Assembly (NCBI GenBank): GCA_009781125.1
Contig: WQYS01000069.1
Location: 1 to 9,960, forward strand
Direction: 5' to 3'
Source of the DNA: Acidobacteriaceae bacterium
Lineage (GTDB): Bacteria > Acidobacteriota > Terriglobia > Terriglobales > Acidobacteriaceae
Length of the DNA stretch: 9,960 nt
Shown here: positions 1 through 5,831 of the stretch, one piece after another
Position numbering within the stretch: position 1 is the first letter of the stretch
Layout of the letters: each line of letters starts with the position of its first letter
Notes under the pieces: generated by a model
The model's database searches: none
What the model was told of the DNA's origin: nothing
The model's input: only the letters and a program-made list of their open reading frames with translations
Position numbers and translations under genes: made by a program

Positions 1-1
1 C

Positions 2-304
2 CTGAACTATCTCGGAGACACGGTGATCGGCGCGGGCTCCAACATCGGCGCGGGCGTCATCACCTGTAACTACGATGGCGTCCACAAACACCTGACCAGT
101 ATCGGCGACAACGTATTCGTCGGCAGCGACTCCACGCTGGTAGCCCCGGTGACGGTGGCCTCCGGCTCCTATGTGGCCGCCGGAAGCTGCATCACCGAGG
201 ACGTTCCCGACGGAGCGCTCGCCCTGGGCCGCGCTCGGCAGACGGTGAAACCCGGCTGGGTCCAGGCCAACAACGCAAAACGAAAGACAAAACAGGGTTG
301 CTGA
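2..304 (+). CDS. glmU: GlmU C-terminal fragment (glucosamine-1-P acetyltransferase / GlcNAc-1-P uridyltransferase), 5' end outside window
   Basis: GlmU is the cytoplasmic bifunctional enzyme that acetylates glucosamine-1-phosphate and then makes UDP-GlcNAc for peptidoglycan and other envelope polymers. Only the last 100 residues are present, open at the 5' edge in frame 2. They show the left-handed beta-helix of the acetyltransferase domain: hexapeptide turns of the type [11 protein letters not shown] and [11 protein letters not shown], the family signature NYDG-x2-KH, then [11 protein letters not shown] and [10 protein letters not shown]4-GW near the C-terminus. The tail after GW is short and Lys-rich, as is usual for GlmU. 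The first GTG at 23 is internal, not the start: Leu-Asn-Tyr-Leu-Gly-Asp precedes it in frame. It ends 102 bp before the pterin dehydratase gene on the same strand. The assignment is secure; only the missing N-terminal uridyltransferase half is unseen. Confidence 0.95.
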   Translation: MNYLGDTVIGAGSNIGAGVITCNYDGVHKHLTSIGDNVFVGSDSTLVAPVTVASGSYVAAGSCITEDVPDGALALGRARQTVKPGWVQANNAKRKTKQGC

Positions 305-406
305 ACCAGCCATTTCCCAGGCATATTTTGGTTCTTTACTCAACCCGAAGTGGAAAACAAGGCGAATCTGCATCCAACACGCTGAGGCTCAAAACAGGAG
401 ACGAGA

Positions 407-703
407 ATGCCTTTGCTATCAAAAGCCGAGATCGAGACATTGCTGAAATTGCAACCCGGATGGAAGCTGGAGGACGGCAAACTCGTTTGTGACTGGAGCT
501 TTAGAGACTTCGCCGAGGCGATCTCATTCGTCAATCAGGTGGCGCAGGTAGCCGAAACGGCCGGGCATCATCCTGATATCGATATTCGCTACAATCGCGT
601 GCGGCTGGCGCTGGTCTCCCACGATGCCGGAGGCGTTACGGATCGGGACGCCTTGATGGTCTCCAACCTCAACAAGAGATTCTCCCTTCTGACAAAGTAC
701 TGA
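407..703 (+). CDS. phhB: Pterin-4a-carbinolamine dehydratase (4a-hydroxytetrahydrobiopterin dehydratase)
   Basis: The 98-aa product matches the PCD/DCoH family in length and motifs. Family knowledge: the enzyme dehydrates 4a-hydroxytetrahydropterin to the quinonoid dihydropterin, recycling the cofactor of aromatic amino-acid hydroxylases; some bacterial members are thought to act in folate or molybdopterin metabolism instead. Visible in the sequence are the active-site motif E-T-A-G-H-H-P-D (residues 50-57, catalytic His pair), the Tyr about five residues later, the following S-H-D, and the Asp near D-R-D. The N-terminal L-x-GW-x-LEDGKL segment is also typical. The ATG at 407 is preceded by AGGAG (396-400) at normal spacing. 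A hydroxylase partner is not seen, so the physiological substrate cannot be decided here. Confidence 0.93.
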   Translation: MPLLSKAEIETLLKLQPGWKLEDGKLVCDWSFRDFAEAISFVNQVAQVAETAGHHPDIDIRYNRVRLALVSHDAGGVTDRDALMVSNLNKRFSLLTKY

Positions 704-851
704 TCTTCAAAAATCATGCCTCTCAAGGTGTGTACAATTTTTGGAAGCTGTGGAAAACTTTTGGTCTCTTATTTTGTACATCCTAGCGCGCTGTCGAGTA
801 AGTGTAAGAAAACAAAATAAATACATTCAACTACAAGACATAGGGACGACC

Positions 852-873
852 CTATAGAATTATTTTTCTATGG
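852..873. repeat. Short inverted repeat upstream of the 888 promoter
   Basis: ATAGAA (854-859) and TTCTAT (866-871) are complementary, extended by one T-G and one C-G pair to eight pairs around a six-base AT-rich loop. It lies 15 bp upstream of a -35 hexamer, a place where an operator or UP-like element could sit. A second, widely spaced repeat, TGTACAA (731-737) and TTGTACA (774-780), lies further upstream. Function is unknown; the rest of 704-887 shows no gene. Confidence 0.4.
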
Positions 874-887
874 ATGGTCATATTTTC

Positions 888-918
888 TTGACAGCTTCTC
901 TCCGCATTGTGGTATATT
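888..918 (+). promoter_or_regulatory. Sigma-70 type promoter (TTGACA / TATATT)
   Basis: A perfect TTGACA at 888-893 is followed by TATATT at 913-918. The spacer is 19 bp for that -10, or 17-18 bp if GTATAT or GGTATA is used, so the spacing is slightly long but the hexamers are strong. No start codon with a credible ribosome-binding site follows closely; instead an intrinsic terminator lies at 1019-1051. The promoter therefore either makes a short RNA or drives an attenuated leader for the EamA gene. Confidence 0.6.
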
Positions 919-924
919 CCTAAT

Positions 925-1051
925 TGTGGGGCATGAGTAAATCTGCTCTAGAGAGATTGTCAGCCGATACACAAGAACAAGAAGATTCGGTTTGACACAA
1001 GTTGCGTCACTGGCCTCCCGGCACGAACGAAAGTTCGTGCCGTCTTTTTTT
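925..1051 (+). ncRNA. Candidate small RNA or attenuator leader (unclassified)
   Basis: This interval is bounded by the promoter at 888-918 and the terminator at 1019-1051, which predicts a transcript of about 125 nt. Inside are two further possible stems: AATCT with AGATT closing around CTCTAGAG (about 940-958), and CCGA with TCGG (about 964-990). No convincing reading frame with a ribosome-binding site is contained. I tried to match it to 6S RNA, but the 5' and 3' ends do not pair, and no riboswitch consensus that I know fits. Two readings remain: an independent small RNA, or the leader of the membrane-protein gene starting 50 bp after the terminator, with the terminator acting as an attenuator. 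The 5' end is estimated from the promoter. Confidence 0.45.
1019..1051 (+). terminator. Intrinsic (Rho-independent) terminator
   Basis: Ten perfect base pairs, 1019-1028 with 1033-1042, enclose a GAAA tetraloop (1029-1032), and seven consecutive T follow at 1045-1051. This is the best terminator in the window. It lies upstream of, not after, the nearest recognisable gene, so it ends the RNA started at the 888-918 promoter. Confidence 0.85.
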
Positions 1052-1100
1052 GTTGCTCGCGGCACAAGAGAACTGGTTTACGCAGCGTATGCTCAAGAGC

Positions 1101-1523
1101 ATGACTACATGGTTCTTCTGGGCGTTTCTCTCTGCTGTTTTTGCCGCTTTGACGGCACTGCTTGCCAAGGTGGGAGTAGCGGGCATCGATTCCAATCTGG
1201 CCACCGCCATTCGGACCACGGTCGTCGTGGTCTTCACCTGGGCTATTGCGCTGAGCCTTGAGAGTCATCATGGGTTTCTGCAGATTGGACGGCGGAGTTG
1301 GCTGTTTCTGGCGCTGTCGGGAATCTGCACCGGACTGTCGTGGCTATGCTACTTTCGCGCTCTGCAACTGGGGCCGGCTTCGAGCGTTGCTCCTGTAGAT
1401 AAGCTGAGCGTCGTCTTCGTGATTCTTGGGGCGTGGCTCTTTCTGGGGGAGCGTCTGACGCCGCTCAAGGCGGGCGGAGCTTCGCTGATCGCGATTGGAG
1501 CGGTAATTCTGGCCTTCGCATGA
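1101..1523 (+). CDS. Small EamA/DMT-family membrane protein (single EamA domain)
   Basis: The product is about 140 aa, one EamA repeat, whereas most drug/metabolite transporters have two. It has four to five hydrophobic stretches: roughly WFFWAFLSAVFAALTALLA at the start, then TTVVVVFTWAIAL, a WLFLALSGICTGLSWLCYF segment, the VVFVILGAWLFLG region and the C-terminal LIAIGAVILAFA. Family hallmarks are F-R-A-L-Q-L-G-P-A-S-x-V-A-P-V-D-K-L-S and L-G-E-R-L-T-P-x-K-A-G-G. Single-domain members are thought to work as dimers in the inner membrane; the substrate is unknown. The open frame extends back to 1002, but that would translate the 1019-1051 terminator, so a start at 1101 (MTTWFF) or 1089 (MLKSM) is preferred; neither has a strong ribosome-binding site. 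Expression may depend on read-through of the upstream terminator. Confidence 0.82.
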   Translation: MTTWFFWAFLSAVFAALTALLAKVGVAGIDSNLATAIRTTVVVVFTWAIALSLESHHGFLQIGRRSWLFLALSGICTGLSWLCYFRALQLGPASSVAPVDKLSVVFVILGAWLFLGERLTPLKAGGASLIAIGAVILAFA

Positions 1524-1530
1524 AGCCGGG

Positions 1531-1536
1531 TATACT
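1531..1536 (+). promoter_or_regulatory. ssrA: Possible -10 box of ssrA (TATACT)
   Basis: TATACT, preceded by GGG, sits eight bases after the EamA stop codon and about 50 bases before the mature tmRNA 5' end. A start near 1543 would give a precursor with a roughly 45-nt leader that RNase P could trim. No good -35 hexamer is visible at the right distance, so the support is partial. Confidence 0.35.
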
Positions 1537-1587
1537 AGAGAAAGTTCTTTGTAGCGCCAAAGGCATGGTTGTTGCCAGCTCCACAGA

Positions 1588-1943
1588 GGGGGCGTCACGG
1601 CTTCGACGGGATTGCTTGCGGCAGAGAGACATGCCGGGGTGTGGACACCCGTAATCGCTCACAAAACTATAAGTGCCGAACCTCAATTCGCACTCGCTGC
1701 TTAATTTAAACTAAGCAGCCGTCGTCTCAGGCTTCGCCTACGGGCCTGTACACGGCGTCGCACAGTAGGCTGGTCTGTTCCTGCTCCGCCTGCGCGGGAG
1801 AGACGAGATCGATCAGGCTGGTTGCCGCCGCATCTTTGTCCGTTCTAAGCGTCGGCGACGAGACCAAACGAACCGGAAAAAGCATGAACACTCTTTGCTG
1901 AAGGCTTTTTCGGACGCGGGTTCAACTCCCGCCGCCTCCACCA
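1588..1943 (+). ncRNA. ssrA: tmRNA (transfer-messenger RNA, SsrA)
   Basis: tmRNA rescues stalled ribosomes by trans-translation: it is charged with alanine, enters the A site with SmpB and encodes a degradation tag. The 5' end GGGGGCG (1588-1594) pairs with CGCCUCC (1933-1939), followed by discriminator A and encoded CCA (1941-1943). The third pair is G-U, the alanyl-tRNA synthetase identity element. The conserved 5' segment GGCTTCGACGGGATT and the T-arm GGGTTCAACTCCC confirm the tRNA-like domain. The tag frame GCC GAA CCT CAA TTC GCA CTC GCT GCT TAA (1675-1704) gives AEPQFALAA, with the usual LAA end. A stem around the tag stop (GCTGCTTA with TAAGCAGC) and further GC-rich hairpins match the pseudoknot region. 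It is one-piece and 356 nt long, apparently intact even though an integrase gene follows. Confidence 0.96.
1905..1943 (+). other. Probable integration site (attL-type junction) at the ssrA 3' end
   Basis: The 3' part of tmRNA genes is a well-known target for tyrosine-recombinase islands, which restore the gene on insertion. Here the T-arm and acceptor end of ssrA are intact, the base composition falls sharply right after CCA, and an integrase gene points away from ssrA 111 bp downstream. The exact core cannot be placed because the other junction, expected to repeat part of this segment, was not found up to 9960. Confidence 0.6.
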
Positions 1944-1946
1944 TTT

Positions 1947-1966
1947 ATTTTCAATTACTTGAAAAT
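1947..1966. repeat. Perfect inverted repeat just after ssrA
   Basis: ATTTTCAA (1947-1954) and TTGAAAAT (1959-1966) are exact complements around TTAC. It begins three bases after the tmRNA CCA. It could help define the tmRNA 3' end or end transcription weakly, or be a binding site for integrase or a partner protein. A tail of T is lacking, so it is not a classical terminator. Confidence 0.5.
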
Positions 1967-1976
1967 ACAAATTTAA

Positions 1977-2022
1977 CATCGTACAATAAGCGTACAACAG
2001 TTCTGTGAAGGACTGTTGTGCG
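1977..2022. repeat. Direct and inverted repeats in front of the integrase gene
   Basis: CGTACAA occurs twice (1980-1986 and 1991-1997), 11 bp apart, about one helical turn. The second copy opens an inverted repeat, CGTACAACAGT (1991-2001) with ACTGTTGTGCG (2012-2022), eleven pairs with one G-U and a ten-base loop. The block ends 32 bp before the integrase ATG. Spaced repeats between an attachment site and its integrase are often arm-type or operator sites; that role is an inference. CATCGTACAA (1977-1986) recurs once at 4328-4337 inside the HTH gene. Confidence 0.5.
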
Positions 2023-2054
2023 TGTGTCTTTATCACCTACAGAAAGAGTGCTTT

Positions 2055-3272
2055 ATGCTGTCTGCCTATACTCGTCATTACCCTCCTTGCACGGAAAAGA
2101 ATCCGGCTTACCGCCGCTGTAAATGCCCCAAATGGATACAAGGTACCACCGACTCCGGAGAATTCATCCGCCGTAGCGCCAAAACACGCAGTTGGGAGAA
2201 GGCGGAAAAGCTTGCACGTAGCCTTGAGGAGTCTCTCAACGGCGGAACCGCAGTACCACCGCCGTTCGCCGTGCCGCCCCCTGACCCTAATGCGAACCGT
2301 GTAACGATCGACCATGCCGTCGAGACATATTTGGCCGACGCTGTCTCGCGCGGATTGACAAAGCGCACGGTGGGGAAGTTAAGAGTCCTGGCTGAAAAAC
2401 AACTTCTGAAATGGGCTAAAGGTGAATCGCTCACCTATCTGGACGAATTCACAACGGATAATCTCACCCTATTCAGAAACACCTGGGCCGACGGTCCGCT
2501 TTCCAGAAGTAAAAAGCATGACCGCATGATTGGCTTTTTCAAATTCTGTATAGACCACAAATGGATTCAGGAAAACCCAGCAAAACCGATGGGAAAAGTC
2601 AAGGTTAAACAGGTTCCGACAGATTATTTTCCTCCCGACGAATTTGCCAAAATTATTGACGCTACGTATGCCTATCGTCCAAAAGGTGACTCAGAGTATC
2701 GTCATCAATCCATACGCATAAGAACATTGATCCTTTTGATGCGCTGGAGCGGGCTGAGAATCTCAGATGCAGTGACACTGGAACGCTCTCGCCTCATAGG
2801 AGACGATGTGCTCCTGTATCAAGCAAAGACCGGGACGCCTGTGTATGTTCCACTTCCGCCACAAGTTGCCGAAGCGCTTCGTTCCGTCCCGCCCGGACAC
2901 AAGCCAAACCCCGGCTACTTTTTCTGGAGCGGCAACGGAGACCGCGAATCTGCAGTGAAGGACTGGCAGCGCAGTCTTCGCCGCGTCTTTAAGATTGCGA
3001 ACATTACAAAAGCAGATGGAACAAAGAAGCGCTGTTTTCCGCAGATGTTTCGCGATACGTTTGCAATAGAGTTGTTGCTTTCGGGGGTTCCTATTGATCA
3101 GGTTTCGGTATTGCTCGGTCATAGCAGCGTGAAGATCACCGAAAAGCATTATGCGCCGTGGGTAAAAGCTCGCCAGGACCAATTAGAAGCGAGTGTTCAG
3201 AAATCATGGAAAAATCTGGATTGTATGGCCAGCCCAAAACCCCCTGAATCCCAATTAGCGTTGCTCTTCTGA
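2055..3272 (+). CDS. Tyrosine recombinase / integrase of an ssrA-associated element
   Basis: This 405-aa phage-type integrase cuts and rejoins DNA through a covalent 3'-phosphotyrosine. Residues 12-25 carry Cys12, Cys22 and Cys24 before PKW, a possible small zinc-binding head; residues 80-180 form the SAM-like core-binding domain; 190-370 are the catalytic domain. Catalytic candidates are R235 (SGLRISD), K258 (QAKTG), R333 (MFRDTF), H356 (LLGHSS) and nucleophile Y366 (KHYAPW). The position of the first His of H-x-x-R is Gln330, which is unusual. ATG 2055 is chosen because the product then begins MLSAYTRHYPPC, as relatives I recall do; an upstream GTG at 2016 is in frame, but it lies in the inverted repeat. 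The ribosome-binding site (AGAAAGAG, 2041-2048) is weak. The gene is read away from ssrA, whose 3' end it presumably targets. Confidence 0.92.
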   Translation: MLSAYTRHYPPCTEKNPAYRRCKCPKWIQGTTDSGEFIRRSAKTRSWEKAEKLARSLEESLNGGTAVPPPFAVPPPDPNANRVTIDHAVETYLADAVSRGLTKRTVGKLRVLAEKQLLKWAKGESLTYLDEFTTDNLTLFRNTWADGPLSRSKKHDRMIGFFKFCIDHKWIQENPAKPMGKVKVKQVPTDYFPPDEFAKIIDATYAYRPKGDSEYRHQSIRIRTLILLMRWSGLRISDAVTLERSRLIGDDVLLYQAKTGTPVYVPLPPQVAEALRSVPPGHKPNPGYFFWSGNGDRESAVKDWQRSLRRVFKIANITKADGTKKRCFPQMFRDTFAIELLLSGVPIDQVSVLLGHSSVKITEKHYAPWVKARQDQLEASVQKSWKNLDCMASPKPPESQLALLF

Positions 3273-3679
3273 TCGGACAGTTTGGTTGAGTCTGTAGAGA
3301 TACCGATAAAGAACCCCGCCGCTTGTACAGCGGGATTCCTGCTTGTACCGCCTCCCTGAATTCGCCTTACACTTGCCTACTCATAGATCGTGAATGATGG
3401 ATGATTACGCCTGCGATGCGGATGATATTAATCTCTATCCCGGCCAACTGCTCAAACTCTACACTTCCTGATGGCTGCAAACATGCATTTCTCAGTCACG
3501 CCGACAACAACAGAGCAATATATCCATCTTGCTAAACCAAATCGTCAGGGGGGGTGCCTTCCAAGGTGAGAGCATTGGCTTGAAACCTTATAGTTGATTC
3601 CATCGATCCATGTCGCTCATCCTGAAAAACAATGTTCGCATCGAGAAATAGGTGGTATCCTTGTTATAAGGATATATTT
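3273..3679. other. Intergenic stretch after the integrase, no convincing gene
   Basis: No reading frame here has both length and a ribosome-binding site. A small hairpin CCGCT-TGTAC-AGCGG (3319-3333) lies about 45 bp after the integrase stop and may weakly end its transcript, though no T-run follows. GCTTGTAC occurs at 3321-3328 and again at 3341-3348. A 25-codon frame from 3394 (MMDDYACDADD...) resembles nothing I know and could be debris. A run of seven G lies at about 3548-3554. Confidence 0.5.
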
Positions 3680-3889
3680 GTGGTAATAGATGCTCAACAA
3701 CTCGACAATAATCTGGCAGAACTAAGGAGCCTGCCGAATCTTGACCATATCTCAAGCGAAAACATATCGTCTGAGTCTTTCTGTGACTGGGAAACACTAG
3801 CTATAGATAGTGTTTTTAGGAATGATACGTTGTTGCCCATGATGAAGGTGGACCAGCTCTATTTACGTTTAGATGTCCATCCCACATGA
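3680..3889 (+). CDS. Hypothetical short protein, doubtful
   Basis: A 69-aa frame opens with GTG at 3680, preceded by AAGGAT (3668-3673) at good spacing. The product is acidic and rich in Leu, Ser and Asn (for example LAELRSLPNLDHISSENISS) with no signal peptide, membrane segment or recognised motif. Against it: inside the frame lies a terminator-like hairpin, AAACACTA (3792-3799) with TAGTGTTT (3808-3815), running into TTTTT (3813-3817). The surrounding sequence is AT-rich and otherwise gene-poor. It may be a small island gene or a chance frame. No function is proposed. Confidence 0.25.
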   Translation: MVIDAQQLDNNLAELRSLPNLDHISSENISSESFCDWETLAIDSVFRNDTLLPMMKVDQLYLRLDVHPT

Positions 3890-4142
3890 ACAGAAATACT
3901 GATGGTGCCTGGCAGGCAAATACTAATGTAGCGTATTACCCCATCAGATGCAGTTTCCGCTTCAGCGAGTGATCGGTACCTATTCCGGTGCGCTGTCGAT
4001 GTCAGGTCTACAAGAATCAGACATCCTAGTAGTACATTCCCACCTCCAGACAGCATTGATTTTGGATCACTATTTGGTCCGGAAAGGTTAGCGGTGTCTG
4101 CGTTGCCAGGCATCGCGAGTGCGACCCGCACTCCGCAAAATT
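3890..4142. other. Intergenic stretch before the HTH gene
   Basis: I find no recognisable gene, repeat or RNA in this stretch. Frames on both strands are short, lack ribosome-binding sites and translate to low-quality sequence. Together with 3273-3679 it gives the region behind the integrase the look of decayed or recently shuffled DNA. Confidence 0.4.
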
Positions 4143-4382
4143 ATGAGCTTTGAATTAATATCATACCCACAGGAACAGCATTTTACAGTGAGAGATATTG
4201 CGAAACTTTGGAAACTTAGCCAGCAGACCGTAAGACGTATCTTCGGAGATGAACCAGGTGTTTTAATTATTGAACGTCCCGAAACCAGAAACAAACGTGG
4301 TTATCGTACGATGTCTATTCCCGGAAGCATCGTACAACGGATTCATTCTCGCCTCGGACACAGGGCACCTGCCACTACTTAG
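4143..4382 (+). CDS. Small winged-helix/HTH DNA-binding protein (possible excisionase or regulator)
   Basis: The 79-aa product has a helix-turn-helix at about residues 14-33: FTVRDIAKLWKLSQQTVRRIF, the pattern of MerR/AlpA/Xis-type heads in which a helix, a tight turn and a recognition helix precede a wing. The wing would be residues 38-58 (GVLIIERPETRNKRGYRTMSIP), followed by a helix V-Q-R-I-H-S-R-L. Proteins of this size and shape next to integrases often act as recombination directionality factors or element repressors; that job here is inferred from context. ATG 4143 was chosen; a GTG at 4119 would add eight residues without a better ribosome-binding site, and none is clear for either. 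It is followed by a strong hairpin at 4471-4510. Confidence 0.7.
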   Translation: MSFELISYPQEQHFTVRDIAKLWKLSQQTVRRIFGDEPGVLIIERPETRNKRGYRTMSIPGSIVQRIHSRLGHRAPATT

Positions 4383-4470
4383 TAGTTATTGAAGAAGCAA
4401 GTGGCAACATAGCGAAGGGGAAATATAAGTATTTCTTCTAAAAATTTCACTATAGGACAATCTAACTAAT

Positions 4471-4516
4471 CTACGCGAGGCACTATCGAAATCGATAGCG
4501 CCTCGCGTAGTATTTT
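4471..4516 (+). terminator. Long hairpin, probable terminator of the HTH transcript
   Basis: CTACGCGAGGC (4471-4481) pairs with GCCTCGCGTAG (4500-4510), and after one A-C mismatch CTATCG (4483-4488) pairs with CGATAG (4493-4498) around AAAT. That is 17 pairs in 40 nt. TATTTT follows on the plus strand, which suits an intrinsic terminator 88 bp after the HTH stop. The stem is longer than a terminator needs, so a protein-binding palindrome or recombination site is also possible. Confidence 0.6.
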
Positions 4517-4697
4517 AAGCCTGTGGTTGGCTTGCCGGTGACTCCCACTGGAGACACATACCGGCAAAAGGCTTCTTCCGCTCCCCATAACTGCCCGCTC
4601 TCTCCAATTCACAAACTGGCGTAGTAGTTCCTCGTCACCGGACTTTTCCCGATCGGCATCAGGAGCTTTTTCGTCCTCAACAGAAAGGAAATTCCGC

Positions 4698-4916
4698 ATG
4701 AAAGCTGCAATCCATCTCTACAATCCGTTTGTCATTACGTTTTACACCATTGTCTAGCTACTGATCGGCTGGGCCATCGGCGCTCACTGGGGCCACACCC
4801 TGCCAGCAGGTTGGGCGCTTTTCCTCGCCACGATCTTCTTTGTCGTGCATGACGCAGCGTACGCCATCGTGATCTTTATGGCCGCAGTAAAAATCATTCA
4901 CTCCAACAATAACTAA
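4698..4916 (+). pseudogene. Small two-helix membrane protein gene interrupted by an in-frame TAG
   Basis: The frame starts at ATG 4698 with AGGAAA (4685-4690) upstream, meets TAG at 4755-4757 (codon 20), then stays open to TAA at 4914-4916. Reading through TAG gives 72 codons. Before it: MKAAIHLYNPFVITFYTIV. After it: LLIGWAIGAHWGHTLPAGW, then a second hydrophobic segment ALFLATIFFVVHDAAYAIVIF and a polar tail KIIHSNNN. The TAG falls inside the first hydrophobic helix, and no plausible restart codon follows it closely. The continuous membrane-protein character on both sides argues for one gene with a recent nonsense change, a sequencing error, or less likely suppression. The size recalls small membrane proteins of mobile elements (holin-like or transfer-related), but I do not recognise the family. 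The next gene starts 87 bp downstream after a hairpin. Confidence 0.6.
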
Positions 4917-4933
4917 CCGTACCATCAAACCGA

Positions 4934-4970
4934 GCTGCTGGCGGCCAATCGCCAGCAGCATAGATCGTTT
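4934..4970 (+). terminator. Perfect 10-bp hairpin after the small membrane-protein gene
   Basis: GCTGCTGGCG (4934-4943) pairs exactly with CGCCAGCAGC (4950-4959) around GCCAAT. TTTT appears only at 4968-4971, eight bases after the stem, so it is an imperfect intrinsic terminator. It separates the membrane-protein gene (stop 4916) from the prim-pol-like gene (start 5004). Confidence 0.5.
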
Positions 4971-5003
4971 TCAACTCAACCCTAGACCCATTAAGGAAAC
5001 AAT

Positions 5004-5807
5004 ATGAATAGACAAGTACACTATGCAATCAACTTCGCTGTTTACAGGGGCTGGAAACTCTTTCCACTCCTTTTCCAGGACAATCCTGCCCTGCGGCAAC
5101 CGCAGCTACTATCCCAGGCAACGTCATCAGTACATCAAATCCGACAATGGATTGAACAGTACCGCGGCTGCACTTGGGCCGTCGCAACTGGAAGTCAGTC
5201 CCGCATTCTCGTAATGGAACTAAGCAACAATCTTGGCATTCGAACTGTGCCGCCGATCTCCGTGAGAGACGTCACCGCTATGGATACGCTGCAGAGTCAC
5301 TCGATCAACTGGACCAAAGTTTTCTTCCGCTGGCCGGAGGCCGGACTTCCCGCGTACCCGAACGAAAAATGCGCCGACGGCATCCACGTCCGCCACACAG
5401 GAGGCTATGTCGAGTTGGACTACGGCAACGGCAGGGACTCCCTGAACCAGTACGCGCCCGTCCGCAAAGCCCCGGAGTGGTTGCTGAACTGGATCAACAG
5501 TTCACTCTCGACGCCAAAGGTTCTTTCTTTTCAGGCCACCACGCCTCGCAGATGCCTGGTACGCATGTCTATCTCTGAAAGCAACGGCATCTGGACATGC
5601 AGTTTCTCTTCCGTAGCGAACGGCAGAGCACATCTCAGAACCTGGTCCTGCCAATCCAGGAACTCCATTCTTAAGATCGCCGCAAGAGCGGGCTGGAATG
5701 CTGAGAGCAGGAGATGGCTGGATTCCAACCTCAAAGAAGGCCTGCGCAACACGATACTGCTGCCACTCACGGAGCAGCAGCTTAAAGACCTGCAGCAGGC
5801 CGCCTAG
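5004..5807 (+). CDS. Prim-pol-domain-like protein with degenerate active site
   Basis: The 267-aa product opens like the bifunctional DNA primase/polymerase N-terminal domain of plasmids and phages. Matching features are AINFAVYRGWKLFPL (residues 8-22), a spacer ending in I-R-Q-W-I-E-Q-Y (46-53), T-W-A-V-A-T-G-S (57-64), and later G-G-Y-V-E-L-D-Y-G (133-141) and the Q-Y-A-P ... A-P-E-W-L-L region (149-161). Where active members have V-L-D-x-D, the metal-binding pair, this one has V-M-E-L-S (70-74), and the Gly-Gly-x-His signature is also absent. It therefore probably cannot make primers and may be a structural, DNA-binding or regulatory relative, or a decaying replication gene. Residues 180-267 match nothing I recognise. 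ATG 5004 has AAGGAA seven bases upstream. A hairpin follows the stop. Confidence 0.55.
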   Translation: MNRQVHYAINFAVYRGWKLFPLLFQDNPALRQPQLLSQATSSVHQIRQWIEQYRGCTWAVATGSQSRILVMELSNNLGIRTVPPISVRDVTAMDTLQSHSINWTKVFFRWPEAGLPAYPNEKCADGIHVRHTGGYVELDYGNGRDSLNQYAPVRKAPEWLLNWINSSLSTPKVLSFQATTPRRCLVRMSISESNGIWTCSFSSVANGRAHLRTWSCQSRNSILKIAARAGWNAESRRWLDSNLKEGLRNTILLPLTEQQLKDLQQAA

Positions 5808-5831
5808 CCTTGTTGTAGCAGGGAAATATTG

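Noticed and set aside
925..1051. 6S RNA
   Set aside because: The 5' and 3' ends do not pair into a closing stem, the predicted length is too short and the 3' end is a self-contained terminator hairpin.
1002..1100. N-terminal extension of the EamA frame back to 1002
   Set aside because: It would translate straight through the 1019-1051 intrinsic terminator, gives a Cys/Arg/Trp-rich head unlike the family, and the normal EamA start (MTTWFFW) lies at 1101.
1845..2036. Minus-strand frame across the tmRNA 3' end and junction
   Set aside because: It is antisense to the tRNA-like domain; its WWRRRELNPRPKK stretch is the familiar spurious translation of tRNA/tmRNA 3' ends.
2016..2054. Upstream GTG start of the integrase
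   Set aside because: The added residues (MCVCLYHLQKECF) overlap the 1991-2022 inverted repeat and do not resemble integrase N-termini.
2763..3182. 139-aa minus-strand frame inside the integrase
   Set aside because: It is a shadow of the integrase catalytic domain; the plus strand carries all family motifs.
3394..3471. 25-codon frame MMDDYACDADD...
   Set aside because: Too short, without a ribosome-binding site or known relative; possibly debris of a lost gene.
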